Assembly (NCBI GenBank): GCA_014607495.2
Contig: CP053169.1
Location: 4,836,001-4,900,000 of the forward strand
DNA length: 64,000 nucleotides
Origin: Carposina sasakii
Lineage: Eukaryota > Arthropoda > Insecta > Lepidoptera > Carposinidae
Direction of reading: 5' to 3'
The translations under genes were made by a program, and so were the position numbers. Below are positions 37,109 through 48,520 of this stretch, in pieces. How positions within the stretch are numbered: the stretch's first letter is position 1; every line of letters starts with the position of its first letter. Under the pieces are notes generated by a model, which was given only the letters and a program-made list of their open reading frames with translations, searched no databases and was not told the origin of the DNA.

Positions 37109-37680
37109 TCAGTCCTGGGTCTCGACGTCCAGGCCGTTCACCATGCGCTCGATGCTTTTGAGATCGGACGCGGGGGGCGTCGCGGCGGTGGATGTCGTCG
37201 TCGACGTGGGCGCGTCGGGTGGCGGGTCGGCGGACGCGGCCCTTGCAGGAGGCGACCCTGGCCGAGGCCTGGCAGGGGACGAACTGAGGCTCCTCGCTCG
37301 CGGAGCCACCTGCTCGAAAGCCGAGCCCAAGCCGGGCAACGCGTAAGGCGCAAACCTGTGAGTTTTGCCCAACGGTGACGGCGCTAGTGGCGGGCCGGGC
37401 GGCGGCAAGGAGTACTGCTGTAGCAGCGGGTGGATGTTAAATAGGAATCCTGGCGGGATTTGATGTGGGGGGAAGAATGGGGGTGGGTATAGTGAAGGAG
37501 GGTATAGGTATGGCAGTAATGGCGGTTGGACTGGTGGGCCCAGTGAGACGTCAGGGGCGGGGGAGGGTCGGGAAGGCCCTGGGGGCGGAGATGTCGCTCG
37601 AGGTCCACCGGAACACGAGGAGTCTGACCCAGCTTCCTCAGGGCCGGAATCCGCGCCGCCTCCACTGGAGTTGAACCATG
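37109..37680 (-). CDS. bi: bi terminal exon: Pro-rich C-terminal region and stop
   Basis: The acceptor is ttttatacag|, starting CA-TGG-TTC (S-WFNSSGGG), and the stop is TGA at 37111-37109. The exon is very GC-rich against an AT-rich background. The Pro/Ser/Ala-rich sequence keeps conserved islands: [69 protein letters not shown] and [12 protein letters not shown]. The last island corresponds to the fly LKSMEKMVNGLE and a similar vertebrate Tbx2/3 C-terminal motif. Open frames on the opposite strand and in other frames here are shadows of this exon. Confidence 0.95.
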
Positions 37681-40600
37681 CTGTATAAAATAAGATTAGA
37701 ATCAATAAAAGGACTTTTAATACTCAATCATTTCTTCCCGCGGTTAATTACTAGCATCTACTTCATGTAATGATGTCGTTAAAAGTTGAAGAAGACCAAA
37801 TTGCGGCAGTCACTATCTTTGAAAATAGCTCTAACCACTCTTAGTATAGTTGTTTTATGGCCATCCTGAGGCCAATCGTTTTTAGGAGTAAGTAAGTGTC
37901 AACAATTTTACAATACTAAAATATATATAGATTGCATGTACAGATAGACCTGTGACTTGGACTGAATCTACGACATCTGTCTAGCTAGAAGGTGCACGTA
38001 AGATTGCATTGCTGAACAATAAATCCAAAACGAACATCCCTATACCGTTTTACGATTATCAGCTAATTCGGTTTGTCGAAGAGTGAATTTTGATTACGTA
38101 GCAGTAAATCGTACCAAACGACAAAGCCCCATCTACATTTGGGGCGCACAGATAGCATTAGGTTTAAAAATTTCGGTAACTCGCCATAGAGCTCGGGTAA
38201 AGATGGAATAGTCCTTCAGGCTACCACTATGAGTCATTAAATAAAAACTACTCCTTTATAAGACTACACTACACAAGAGGTTCTTATACTCGTACGTACG
38301 AGTACAAAGTGGTTTAGTAAATTCGTTATTAGTATGTATAAAAATATACGAAATTATTTAAAATACATAGCTTGTGTTTATAAAGGCCCCCCATTATGAA
38401 TTTTTAAATATATTTGCTACAAACAGCGATCAGTTACATAGCAAACAGCGATATAGGTACCACAAAACCCCCCTATGGCTGGAGCCTTGTGGCGTGACCT
38501 GGAGAAGGCCTACGTCCAGCAGTGGACTGCAATAGGCTGAAGACGATAGATATACTTACAGCTAGAACTATGCTGCGTGGTGGTGGTGGGCGGTGGGCTG
38601 GACGGGCCGCCGACGTCAAGCGGCCTCTCATCGTCATCGTCGCGGGCGTCCGAGCGCGCGGTCAGCAGCGCCTGCCTGCGGTACACGGACAAACTACTCG
38701 TGTTATCAGGGTGTCGGGCTTTGGGTTGGATTGAGGAAATTGCCACCTGCTAGATGGATTGTGCCATGGTCAAGGGTGCCAAGGTCGCGGGCGTCGCTGG
38801 ATCGAGCCGCTTCCGACCGGTCGGAATGGAGGTTGTTGGGGGAGGCCTTTGTTTAGTAGTGGACTTCTCAAGGCTGAGAATGATTATGATGAGGAAATCG
38901 GACTTAGAGTTATACAGTATTAGCGTGAAGACTTAAGGTTACATGATACCATTTTCTTGTACATTCAAGATACCATTTTCTTAAATATATCATTTTCGTA
39001 AACACAAGTGAACAATGTTTATAAAATGACAGTTTAGACCAGGGGTTCCCAAACTTTCATTTTTCATAGACCCTTTTCAAAAGTCAACTAGTTCTGGTGG
39101 GCCCCCTACATGCTTACACAACAAGCAAATTAATTGTAAATTCCCATTTCTTCACGCCAACGTAGACCCCCATCGAGTTTCTTGTGGACCCCTGGAGGTC
39201 CACCTGGACCACTTTGGGATCCACTGGTTTAGACCATGCCAGTAATTTATTGCTTCAATAAAATTGAAGATTGATAGAAAATGGTATCATGTAAATGGGG
39301 CTTTATTCTTGAAAATCTATAATGGCGTATCAATAATTGAATTCATTAATTGCTCTTGAATGTGCAAGAAAGAAAATAGTATCACGAGAGCATTAACTTT
39401 CGAATCCGCAGTCGCTAGTTATAAACTCCTAGCATACGCATCTTTAGGTGAAAGCTCAGTATTTCCGCGTCATTGCTCCCGTGGGTGTCAATCGGATGAC
39501 ATTAGCGTACCGCCATCACGCGACCCTCGACCGCCGAAAGGTTAATTATGCCCTAATGATAGTGTCGTCAATTCGGCCCTTTATGCCCTTTTAAGTCTTT
39601 TATGGAAGGTGCTATATTTTGCATGTTGAAAGAGGAAAGAGTTGACTAAGGAAATAATAGTATATTCCACCAGGTGATTAGCTAGCAGCTTGTCAATGAT
39701 CATTTACATCTCTCCCCGCTATGCCAAACGTGACTGCGCGATCTCCATTAATATACTGCAGTTCTGGCTAGCACATTTCGAAAATACAACCGTCACATCA
39801 AAAAATATCTAGCAGATTCACCCTTAAACAGTTGCAATTGTTTGTCTTTTTTTACCGCAGTACAAACAGCCTTTTAACATTGCATTGTTTTTAGGGAACC
39901 CCAAAAAAGTCTCATTTTCATCCCACAGGGGCAACGGGCCACGCGGCCACGGGAGCCCCTGATTACGGCGTCCTAAACTAAATTCATTTTATTAACTTGT
40001 CTCATCTCTGATAGAATTTAATTTGCATCACCCCTGAGGAATAGGGTTGAGCAATAAATTTTAAAAGTTTTTAATATAGATAAAGTATTATGTATTTTTG
40101 ATTAGATCATTTTTATTATATAACAAAGATCATAATTTTCACATTTTATTTTTAAAACATAGGTTAGGGGAGTAGCACTATGCATTGCACTGTAAATTTT
40201 TTTAAATGAATTATTTAATTGAATATTTAAAATAAAACATGGAATAAATCATATGACGTAAAGATAATAACGGATAAAATGTAGATTAACGTAATTATAA
40301 CAAAAAAAAAGAAAAAAAAAAGAACAATTAATCTGCTTAAGTACTTTTCTACATAATAAATCATGGTAAATAAGTAGGTAATTCAATAAGCTAACTCATA
40401 TTTTATCCAAAAGTAACAAGTCAATATTTTTAAATATTTTATTTCAAATTAAGTTACCGTCGAGATCAACCCTAACTTAAATTGTTCACATTAGGGTGTT
40501 CGCGTTACAATGTATACTTGCGGCAGGGGTGGCTTTGCCTTGTAATTTTGTCAAATTTTTATCCCTAGAATGTTTTAACTTGCCCTTGATGTTAAAAACA

Positions 40601-43185
40601 AGACATTTTAGAACATTGAGATAAGTTTTATTTATAAAATTATTAATAAAGAAATGGAAAAAATTCCTCACCCGGGTGGGAATCGAACCCACGACCTCTG
40701 CATTCCGCGTGTCAGTGCTCTAACCACTGAGCCACCAGGTCATTTTTAATCATAAGTTTTATTTCTAAAACATAGAGATGGACCTTTTTTTGTAATCTTT
40801 GAATATCTCAAGAATCGAAAGAAACTTTAGAGACAATATTTATTGCTCTTGACGTCATGATATTAAAATTCAAATCTTTCTAACTCCTACCTCTTAATAT
40901 TTTTGTGAATGCGGCAAATATGTATCTGTGAATTTATAGTATTATTTTCCTAATCGTCACATATTTATTCCCTGCGCAAAATCCAACTGAATTATCCAAA
41001 TACTTGGTACGACACAAAGGGGAATAATGAGATATGCGCGACATGTGTCGTCGCTTTTCCCGAGCATGGCGTTTGTCATAACGTTCACGTTTCCCGCGCT
41101 TCCGGTAGGCGGCCATTTTGAAAAGATGAGCTTCCGGCGTCCGTTCGCTCTTGTTCGGAAACTGCGGCATGAGCCCTTCCGGTACAAAATGTTGTGTAAG
41201 CGAATTAAAGGTGCCTGCTTGACCGGACGTCGACCTAAGCAAGCATTTACATAACATGCATTGTATTAAAAGCCTCAAATTACAGGGAATTACAGGGAAC
41301 TTGAATAATCTGCATTCCAGGCGTTAGCTTTACTTGTAGTTAGATAATTAAGGTGTGCGACATTTTCTATTAAAAACGTTAATTGCGCAGGTTTTTTTTA
41401 GGAAAGCTTTGGTAAACTGATAGTCGTTTATAGTAATTTTCTTACGCCAAATGATTTCATGCCTACCTAAGCTTTAGGAACCCAAATATTTCGTTAGTTA
41501 CAAAATTAAATGTAACACCCCGATTCTAACAAATTTTAACCCAATAGAGTTTCTTCGAATTTAAAATACCACTAACATAATCTATTCCCTCCGCAGGCGA
41601 TAGCAAATTACACCGCGAAAAAACTAAAGCTGATTTTATCGCGGAAATCCAATTTTCTCCCTCGCACGCTAAAGACTTTAGAAAAAACGCCAAGTCGAAT
41701 GACTCCACCATTTTGAGCCGTTACGCGCCATGTTTAAACTCCGAACACGAATAAGGAGGCGCCGGATTGGTTTAATTTGAATTTGGAACTAGAGTGTTGG
41801 CAGCGGTTGCGTTCAGAAATGTCGACTCGTGGCCTAATTAATTTGGAGATTCACAGATAGGACGCTAATTTCGTTAGCTGTTAATTTTACATAAATAGTC
41901 GTCGGTGTTTTACCTTCATTAATCTTTTTGACTTTTAAACGAATGCCACCTACTAAGGATGTTTTATAATTGAATGCTTTAATTTAAAGTTTTTATTCTT
42001 CGCTAGGCAAGGGTGGAGTTTCTTAGTTCATCATATCTTCTATAAGAAGTTTTTTTAATGATTTAATGTATCTATCTATTTAGTTACCTACTTTTTATTA
42101 TAAACTTATTGAATGTTAGTGTTAAGAGATCAAATGATTAGTTGTATTCTATCAAAGCTAGAGTTTTTGTTTGTAGAGTCAAAATGGCCGTTAGAAAATC
42201 AACCATGAAAAGCAACGATCTATAAGTACTAATAACAAATATTTTATAATAATAAAGGTTTTAATTATTTCTCTATAACTATAACACAGCTAAAGAAATT
42301 GTAAATATTCTATCACCAATTTCTTTACTAAGGTATAAAATTACGCGCTCAAAAAGCATAATCCCAGCGCTACAAAGGCCATCATCATTTGCATAGAATT
42401 TTTCCGTATTTCGAGGAAAATATGCAAAAATGGGTAAAACATGGTAAAATATACCTAAAGGGTCAGATACTTACTTCTTCTCCCGCTTCCCCGCGCCCGT
42501 GTCCCGAAAGCCCTTCGCGAACGGATTGTTGTCTATTTTCAGCTGTGTTATCTGGAAATGATTAACTTGTTAATATTGTTTGTTTTCACTTTAAGGGATT
42601 TTGGGGGTTGTTTTGTTATTATTATGCAGATTATGCTGGTACTGTATGGATTTTTTCTTACCATGAATTTTTAAGTTCTGAGTGAAAGTTCTCGAAAGCT
42701 CGTTGAGGAACTGCTTTCCCATTATTACACGGGCATTCTCTAAAGGGATATTGTAGGAACTTGGCATTGATTTTTTCATCTATCCCCGCTATGATAATTT
42801 TGCAGTTTAGCTAAGCCTATTTCAGGAACACAGCTTTGTATACATGTAAGTATCTTATTCCTGTATATGGAATAGGTATTGGAGGTAGAGTCGTACGAAC
42901 TGGTCATTTTTACTATGTTCCTTAAACTTAGGGAATGGCTTTTAAATTTCAGTAAAAGTCTAAACTCACTGAAAAAAGGATAAAGAGTCAATTAGTTAAA
43001 AACTAAACAACACTTAAAAAGTAAAGCTATACACTAACCTTTTCATTCTGATAAGCGGTGACCGCAATGAACTCAGTCTCCTTGAAGACGTACGTCCTGA
43101 AGGTAGAGTAGGGCAGCTTGAGTATATCGTTGGCCCTCACGAGGTGGAACCTCGGCTGGTACTTGTGCATGGAGTTCAGGATCGT
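37109..43185 (-). CDS. bi: bifid/optomotor-blind T-box transcription factor (Tbx2/3 class), 3' four coding exons
   Basis: This encodes the C-terminal 303 residues of a Tbx2/3-class T-box factor, a nuclear DNA-binding regulator. In flies it acts in wing, eye and optic-lobe patterning downstream of Dpp and Wg. Exons are 43185-43039, 42551-42475, 38675-38560 and 37680-37109, a total of 912 nt including the stop. All introns have GT/AG borders and compatible phases (0, 2, 1). Residues 1-75 here complete the T-box, with [39 protein letters not shown] and [13 protein letters not shown]. The C-terminal tail keeps fly Omb blocks in order: acidic [57 protein letters not shown] and the terminal [14 protein letters not shown]. 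Fly Omb is much longer because of Gln/Ala/His runs that are absent here. The first half of the T-box and the N-terminus are not in the window. Confidence 0.95.
38480..38546 (+). repeat. LINE 3'-end fragment inside bi intron
   Basis: CCTACGTCCAGCAGTGGACT then GCAATAGGCTGAAGACGA is shared with 62490-62578, the typical 3' coding end and tail of RTE-like non-LTR elements. Its edge lies about 14 nt inside the intron from the end of the bi acidic-linker exon. Confidence 0.75.
38560..38675 (-). CDS. bi: bi exon: acidic linker after T-box
   Basis: The acceptor is taccgcag| and the donor AGC-T|gtaagtata. Joined in phase, the boundary reads [32 protein letters not shown] and a Thr/Ser run follow. Fly Omb has QALM..DDDDKLLDVVGP at the same place. 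The exon is 116 nt, phase 2 in and 1 out. LINE-derived sequence lies close on both sides. Confidence 0.92.
38745..38900 (+). repeat. LINE ORF2 C-terminal remnant inside bi intron
   Basis: The plus frame reads [14 protein letters not shown] and then, after a stop, W-TS. This resembles the DRSEWRRLGEAYVQQWT-type ending of insect non-LTR ORF2. Coding capacity is lost. It sits about 70 bp upstream (in bi orientation) of the exon at 38560-38675. Confidence 0.55.
39040..39226. mobile_element. hAT-type MITE with perfect 8-bp target duplication
   Basis: The ends CAGGGGTTCCCAAACTTT and, inverted, CAGTGGATCCCAAAGTGG have the hAT terminal form. GTTTAGAC is present at 39032-39039 and 39227-39234, an exact 8-bp duplication as hAT transposases make. 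The 187-bp element is non-autonomous and lies within a bi intron. Confidence 0.9.
39660..39797 (+). repeat. Family A fragment
   Basis: GATTAGCTAGCAGCTTGTCA, CATTTACATCTCTCCCCGC, TATGCCAAACGTGACTGCG and CAGTTCTGGCTAGCAC match the family A middle and 3' part. Confidence 0.72.
40634..40751 (-). mobile_element. tRNA-derived SINE with perfect 13-bp target duplication
   Basis: ATAAGTTTTATTT is present at 40621-40633 and 40752-40764. On the minus strand the tRNA-like body has A box TGGCTCAGTGG, B box GGTTCGATTCC, a CCCGGGTG acceptor-like end, and an AT-rich tail (TTCTTTATTAATAATTTTA). The anticodon-arm region is 18 nt rather than 17 and pairs poorly, so it is not called as a functional tRNA gene. 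Confidence 0.88.
40960..41280. other. Higher-GC non-coding block in bi intron
   Basis: This block stands out from its AT-rich surroundings and has no repeat-family motifs. Open frames occur on both strands, with no domain and no splice logic. It contains GGCGGCCATTTTGA, a Pho/YY1-type GCCAT core. It is a possible enhancer or Polycomb-type element, not shown. Confidence 0.3.
42475..42551 (-). CDS. bi: bi exon: end of T-box
   Basis: The acceptor is catttccag| and the donor AA|gtaagtat. The 77-nt exon encodes [20 protein letters not shown] then GKREK, the last T-box helix. It is too short for long-frame searches and was found by reading the family motif. The phase is 0 in and 2 out. Confidence 0.95.
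42715..42850 (+). repeat. Degenerate family A fragment in bi intron
   Basis: CACGGGCATTCTCTAAAGGG, CATCTATCCCCGCTATGAT, CAGTTTAGCTAAGCC and TCAGGAACACAGCTTTG follow family A order. Confidence 0.62.
43039..43185 (-). CDS. bi: bi exon: T-box, second half part 1 (49 residues)
   Basis: The acceptor is gtcacgcag| and the donor AAG|gttagt. It encodes [20 protein letters not shown] through [16 protein letters not shown] without gaps against Tbx2/3/Omb. The exon is 147 nt with phase 0 at both ends. The open frame continues upstream of the acceptor, but that read-through ([10 protein letters not shown]...) is not T-box sequence. Confidence 0.95.
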
Positions 43186-45121
43186 CTGCGTGACACACTT
43201 CAAACAGCTTAGGAATGTGCTCGAAAAGCTTAACGTTGCTATTGTTACCGGACACAAAGCAACATGGCAGTTTCTTGTGCGATCGCCAGATCGAGCTGAT
43301 TAGGAGTTAGTTCTGTAAATTTTTTTTTGCGGAACGGTTGTATAAGCTTAGTACGAAGCAAAAATCAGTTTACAGTAACGAGTTAGACACATTTCAGCGG
43401 TTATGTTGCTCTACATTCAGTAACTTAGGGGTTTGTAAAGCTTAGGCAATCGTTTCCTAAGATAGCGGCACCGTAATAAAGCGATCTTGTAGAAACTTTT
43501 AACATGTCGGCACCGCAAAGAGTGCGATTTTGCGTTCGTACTGGTGCTAGGTATATGACCCCACCGCTATCCTAGAAAACCAATGCTTAAGTGGCAATAT
43601 AATGTGATGTCTTTGTCATGTATTATGATGCTAGAAGTCTTATTAATCTATTATAAAAACCTTTTTTTATAGAAATATAAAAAATAGGATTATAATCTAT
43701 TGAACTTATAGATGACTATCCAGTTCCAAAGTAAATAATGAGTAACTAGGTAAATACTTATAACTAATATCAACCAGCAAATACCTAGGTTGATAATTTA
43801 AAGGGAAACTTGGAATTCAAGTAAACACTAATGCCGTATATCATTGAATATTAAAGGTTCAATGAAAAGGAGGCAGTGGGGCCAGTGGTCATCAATCACC
43901 ACTAAATGAAGATGCAAACGATTCCAAGTCAATTTGTTCACAAAATTCAATTTCACGAATTGATTGCCGAGGAAGCCGGGCATTTTTCACGTCGCGTCAG
44001 CCACTTACTAACTTGTTTCGTTGATTGAGATCGAAGTTTCGCGAATTACCAACATCATATTTACCGTACATGTACTTGGCAATACTTTTGAATGTCACTT
44101 GGATCTTATGAGTTCGTTTTACAACTCAAAATTGCTTGTGTGACTGTGGTTACTGATTGATCGAAGATCGTAGGTACGCGAAGGAAATAGTAGTCATTAT
44201 GAGAAATTACCAGTTGTGAAACCTTATGCATGTATGAGTGTTTTGTAATTGTCTGGGCACGGGCTTTCATTTCACAATCTAATTGACGATAAAGGTCGTA
44301 TAAAAAAAACTTTAAAACACGTTCCATTTCTCAGAAGAAAAAAAAATGATTTTATTGGTAATCACAAATTTGTTAGTGTAGAAATTTATGTTTAGAAGAT
44401 GACACTGTTGAAAAGGGGATAAAATGCTGTCAAAAATAATATTTATTACACAATCATTTATATTGGATAATCCGTGATTAGCTTTTTGAAATAAACGTAA
44501 AATGTTTTCACAAAAGAAAGATTGGGTTGATAATAAAATTCCCTTCATCCTTATCCATAGCAATAAATTATACATTTCTTCGAATATATAATACAAGCAA
44601 TTTGATACCCTCTGCTAGAAAATACCTCCCTCAATATAACCGATCCCAACGAATTACCAAGAAGAAACTGAATTTGTAAGTGTTAATAAAAAAATAATAA
44701 AAATCGGCAAGCCACAGGGGTGAGTCGATATTCCACCCCATTAGGGTGATAATCGCAGACACTGTTGAATCATGCATGAGGCGATCGCGATCTTAGACAC
44801 AGTCGGTTGTTACGAGAAATTGACCTAAATTGGAAACCTAATTGTATAGAAGTGTCTTTTACGTAGAAAGGTAATTTTAGGTTTTTATGCGGCGACATAC
44901 CAGCGGTAGGTAAATTAAAGTTATTGAGTATTAGCTAAGGTTAGCAAATTAACTAGAAACGATTGAAAATTTATAAAAAACACAAAACGTTTTCTAGAAA
45001 TCCCGCAAATTCAACACGATTGCGGGATGAGTAAACAGGTGCGCCACTTTCCCCCGGCTTCCTCATTTTACTCAATGTGAGTTTAGTCAAAGTTAATATA
45101 ATTTTTTTTATATTCAAGCTA

Positions 45122-45172
45122 TCAGCTGTAGTATTATACTTTTTTTTTTCACTCCCAGAGCAGCATAGAAGA
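45122..45172 (+). repeat. Family C 3'-end fragment
   Basis: ATCAGCTGTAGTATTATACT and CACTCCCAGAGCAGCATAGAA are the last 50 bp of family C only. Confidence 0.85.
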
Positions 45173-46044
45173 ATTAGGAATTAGGCTTTATACTAGTGGA
45201 TTTTCTCTTTATTTTGTAAATCTCTAAATAAGTGTAGACAAGTAGATACATACGAGTAAAAGGTCCATTTCTCAGGGTTAAATAAGTTTTACCTAATCAG
45301 TTATAGTATAGTTGAGGTAAATGCTAATTTATACTAAATCATTAAGATTAAATGTCAATCATGCTTTAAAGGGTAAATCCATTTCATTTTGGAACCTATC
45401 TGTGTATAGAATTTCTTATTTTAAAAATGTTTCAATATCGGATAATCATGACATGACCAAAAGCAAACAAACCAACAAACAAGAATCTACTTGTAAAAAA
45501 ACTAAAATGTCGCCGACACTACAAATCGGTCATATGCCGAGACCTCACGCAGTTCACACAAAACGTGACGTTTAAATTCGGTTTTTTACGTAATAAGTAG
45601 GTGGTCACCCCAACCCACGATTACGGGGCTCCGACGTTTAATTTGGACCCTCTTTTGTACCACAGCCAGTAATTTGGTTGACATTGTCTCATCGTTCTTG
45701 AATGTCAATAATTGTTGGAGTTATGCCACTGACCTGCGGCTTGTAAGGTTGTGACATTGTTCTGGGGAGACTTTCGGATTTTCTAATTCATTTATATAAG
45801 GGAATTTTTTGTATTTAAATTTCGATTTCTTAGTTTACCTGGATAACCCGGATAATTTAGATAATATTAGAAAAAGTAATTTTTTTGTTCGTTACCGATA
45901 CTTTTCCTCCAAACTATCGGACTTTTTTAATTATTTCTGGGGACTTTTAGATTTTTATGTCTTTCAATATCGATTTCTTAGTTTAGTGAATCTGGGGCCT
46001 TAGACGAAGTAATTTCTTGTTCGTCACCGACTCGTTTACTTCAA

Positions 46045-46170
46045 TAAGAAGCTTTCATTCTCGCGCGATCGTCAAGTCACGTGATGAATTTCAAACGCTA
46101 TTGGTGGGCGTACAGCTACATTATCAAAAGCGAAGTTCGCAAAGTTATCGAAACATTTCCTCCAATAGTT
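46045..46170 (-). repeat. Family E repeat
   Basis: CGTCAAGTCACGTGATGAAT, CGCTATTGGTG and CGAAACATTTCCTCCAAT match the reverse complement of 62970-63095 and the fragment at 31700-31765. Confidence 0.6.
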
Positions 46171-47274
46171 TGTAACCTCAATATCTATCTCTTATGCATG
46201 TTTAGTCAAACACTAGTAGTTAAGTGAAAGTCGACGAATGGCTATCAATTAATCATTCTGTAGTTATATGTTAAGTGATTATTATAATTAAAACTTCTTT
46301 TTAGTTTAATGTAGGAAGTAGGTAGTACAAATTATATGCGGTTTTAAGCACACACTTATAATATTTATCAATTTTAAGCTATTTCTCAGCAATAAAGTAG
46401 CTTAGCCTTTTTCAGATCTGAACCTAGTGTTAGATATACCTAGGGTTAAAAACTCGCATCGGACTAGATAACTGAATTCTCATTAATTATAACCACACGC
46501 GAAGTATAAAATGTAGTGAATACATTAGCAATTGCCATCTAAGTATGTTCCATTGTTGTATCTACCATTTTGTATGGAATTAATGTGTTTGTATGCAAAA
46601 CTGGTATTAATATTCCGATCCACATTCCACTCATATCGTGTCGGCATCGGTATTCTAAGTTAACATATATTCCATTTTGTTTGTTTACAGTTACTTTGCA
46701 TTCGTTTTTTATTTATTTTAATATTTTCGTCGATGCCTTTTGGAATGGGTCAATCATCTGAAATCTGAAAGTGAAAATGTTCGCTCACGAAGTGGAGTTT
46801 AACGCTACTTGACAACAGATGGCGTTACTTTTAAGAATGGCCAAAGTAACAAAGCACAGAAGTAGAGTCAAAATGGAAATAAAAATGCGTTCATTGACGT
46901 TCCCATTTCGTTCTTTAGAGACTTTACAAAATCTAAAAAATACCGACTCTGACTACCTACTAACTTCGAAAGCGAAATTGTCTCATAATAACAAATAAAC
47001 TAAATGGCTAGGGTACCTAATACATGTTCCCCCACATTGTTGGCGATGCACTGATTACGACAAATTGCTTTTAATTCGATTAATTCATTTGACGGCAGCT
47101 TCCGTCATGGTCTCAAAACATTTTGTAGTGTTTTTATTCGAGCGTTTAAGAGCAATTATGGTTTTTATACGGGTCACTTTATCGTCTATTAAGTATGTCT
47201 ATGGGTGTAATCCTCTATCTAACAACGAAAATATTAATTTAAATTATGTGTTAATTACAGCTAAAAAACAAACA

Positions 47275-47552
47275 ACTACATACATACATACATACATAAT
47301 CACGCCTTTATCCCTTACAGGGTAGGCAGAGCACCAAAGGCCGATAGAACCACATAGTGCCACTTCTAAACAATTTTGAGGGTATAGTTGAGATGTACAA
47401 GTTCGGTTAGTAGTGACAGGTGGTCAGCCCATCTCCTACAAAACACCAAGAACCTCTTGTCCCTCTACTGACTTGTACAGTATGCCCGGGAAGAAAAACA
47501 GCTGTAGTAGTATTATACGCTTTCTTTTTCACTCCAGAGCAGCATAGAAAAA
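47275..47552 (+). repeat. (TACA)n microsatellite leader plus full-length family C repeat
   Basis: A TACATACATACATACATACA tract (47278-47297) leads directly into AATCACGCCTTTATCCC. The unit ends CACTCCAGAGCAGCATAGAA and is closely related to 18883-19145 and 32017-32278. Confidence 0.88.
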
Positions 47553-47607
47553 CAACTAACTATTTGTTGATAAATTAACAACAAAGTTACTAAGAACAAC
47601 AGAACTG

Positions 47608-47770
47608 TATGAGTCGACTAAGGAAGTTAGGGGTATACTTTCAGGCGATGAGCTAGCTACTGTCACTGATCGATATGCGACAGCGCTATGCCAACCGAGG
47701 CTGTAAGATCTCCTTCGCTACAGTTCTGGATACCCCATATTTAGGAACATAGCCGTGTGTTTATGTAATA
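47608..47770 (+). repeat. Family A repeat
   Basis: GAGTCGACTAAGGAAGTTAG, CAGGCGATGAGCTAGCTAC, CAGCGCTATGCC, CTACAGTTCTGGATACCCC and GGAACATAGCCGTGTGTTT are in family order. Confidence 0.78.
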
Positions 47771-47825
47771 GAGCAGCAAACACTGTACATGTTGCATATT
47801 ATAAAGCCGATTATCATACCTACAT

Positions 47826-47976
47826 TAGGGTCGATTCCGGCAGTCACACTTAAACCTAAACCTTATCTTAGTCAGGTCTATCTCTCTCCGTTCTTAACAT
47901 AAATGGCTGAGAGAGAAAAGGACAGGTAGGACTAATTTTACGTTTAGGTTGAAGTGTGACTGCCGGAATCGACTAT
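47826..47976. mobile_element. MITE F, copy 1
   Basis: The left TCGATTCCGGCAGTCACACT is mirrored at the right by AGTGTGACTGCCGGAATCGA. The inner part contains CTCTCTCCGTTCTTAAC and GAGAGAGAAAAGGACAGG. The unit is about 150 bp and non-coding. The copy at 55637-55790 is inverted relative to it. Confidence 0.87.
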
Positions 47977-48287
47977 TTGTCATGAAATAATTATTAGTAT
48001 ATCGACCGAAGCAAGATATTTTAATGTGAGTATAACAAGATGATATAATGAGTCTTTAGTCTGGTGCTTAGCCAGTTAATCTTTGTTACGGTGTTTAAAA
48101 TGTCGTTAAAATAGATAATAAACTGTATCCAAAAGGCAGTTATTCCTTTCTAGAGAAAATTATTAAGGGCGTAGACAGAATTTTAACATAGACGTAGAGT
48201 AATTTTAGAGGAAACTTTATGAAATACTAAAATGAGTAGGACAACTAAAAGTGCATTATTTTGTGCGTAGAATATTTTTTTCCAGTG

Positions 48288-48520
48288 ATGATGCGGGGCT
48301 TAACTAGAATAGGCTTTTGTCAGCAGCATCCTTCCGTGCATATTGTTAGAGTCGACTAAGAAACTCAGAATTCTCTTAGGCGATGAGCTAGAAACTTGTC
48401 AACGATCTTTTATATAATGCCTTACTATGCTAAAAGTGGCTGTCCTTCGTGATCCTGCAGTTTTGGTTAGGTACTCTGTTTGGGAACATAGACTTGTGCA
48501 GGTATGTAGGTACTTACCTA
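48288..48520 (+). repeat. Family A repeat, near full length
   Basis: It begins GTGATGATGCGGGGCTTAAC and continues GCATCCTTCCGTGCATATTG, GGCGATGAGCTAGAAAC, CTATGCTAAAAGTGGCTG, GATCCTGCAGTTTTGG and TTGGGAACATAGACTTGTG. Confidence 0.83.

Noticed and set aside
37091..37378. Long open frames on the plus strand across the bi terminal exon (also 37143-37346 and 37465-37674)
   Set aside because: They are shadows of the GC-rich, Pro/Ala/Arg-rich minus-strand exon and carry no domain or splice logic.
38522..38936. Open frames on the plus strand at 38522-38936
   Set aside because: They overlap the bi exon in antisense and then run into a degraded LINE ORF2 end.
40669..40741. tRNA gene
   Set aside because: The A and B boxes are good, but the anticodon arm is one base too long and pairs poorly, and the unit is flanked by a 13-bp duplication. 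It is a SINE.
41027..41254. Overlapping open frames on both strands
   Set aside because: They are equally open on both strands with no domain. A non-coding GC-rich block fits better.
43073..43255. Alternative minus frame over the T-box exon
   Set aside because: It is an out-of-frame reading of the bi exon. The correct frame gives an uninterrupted T-box match.
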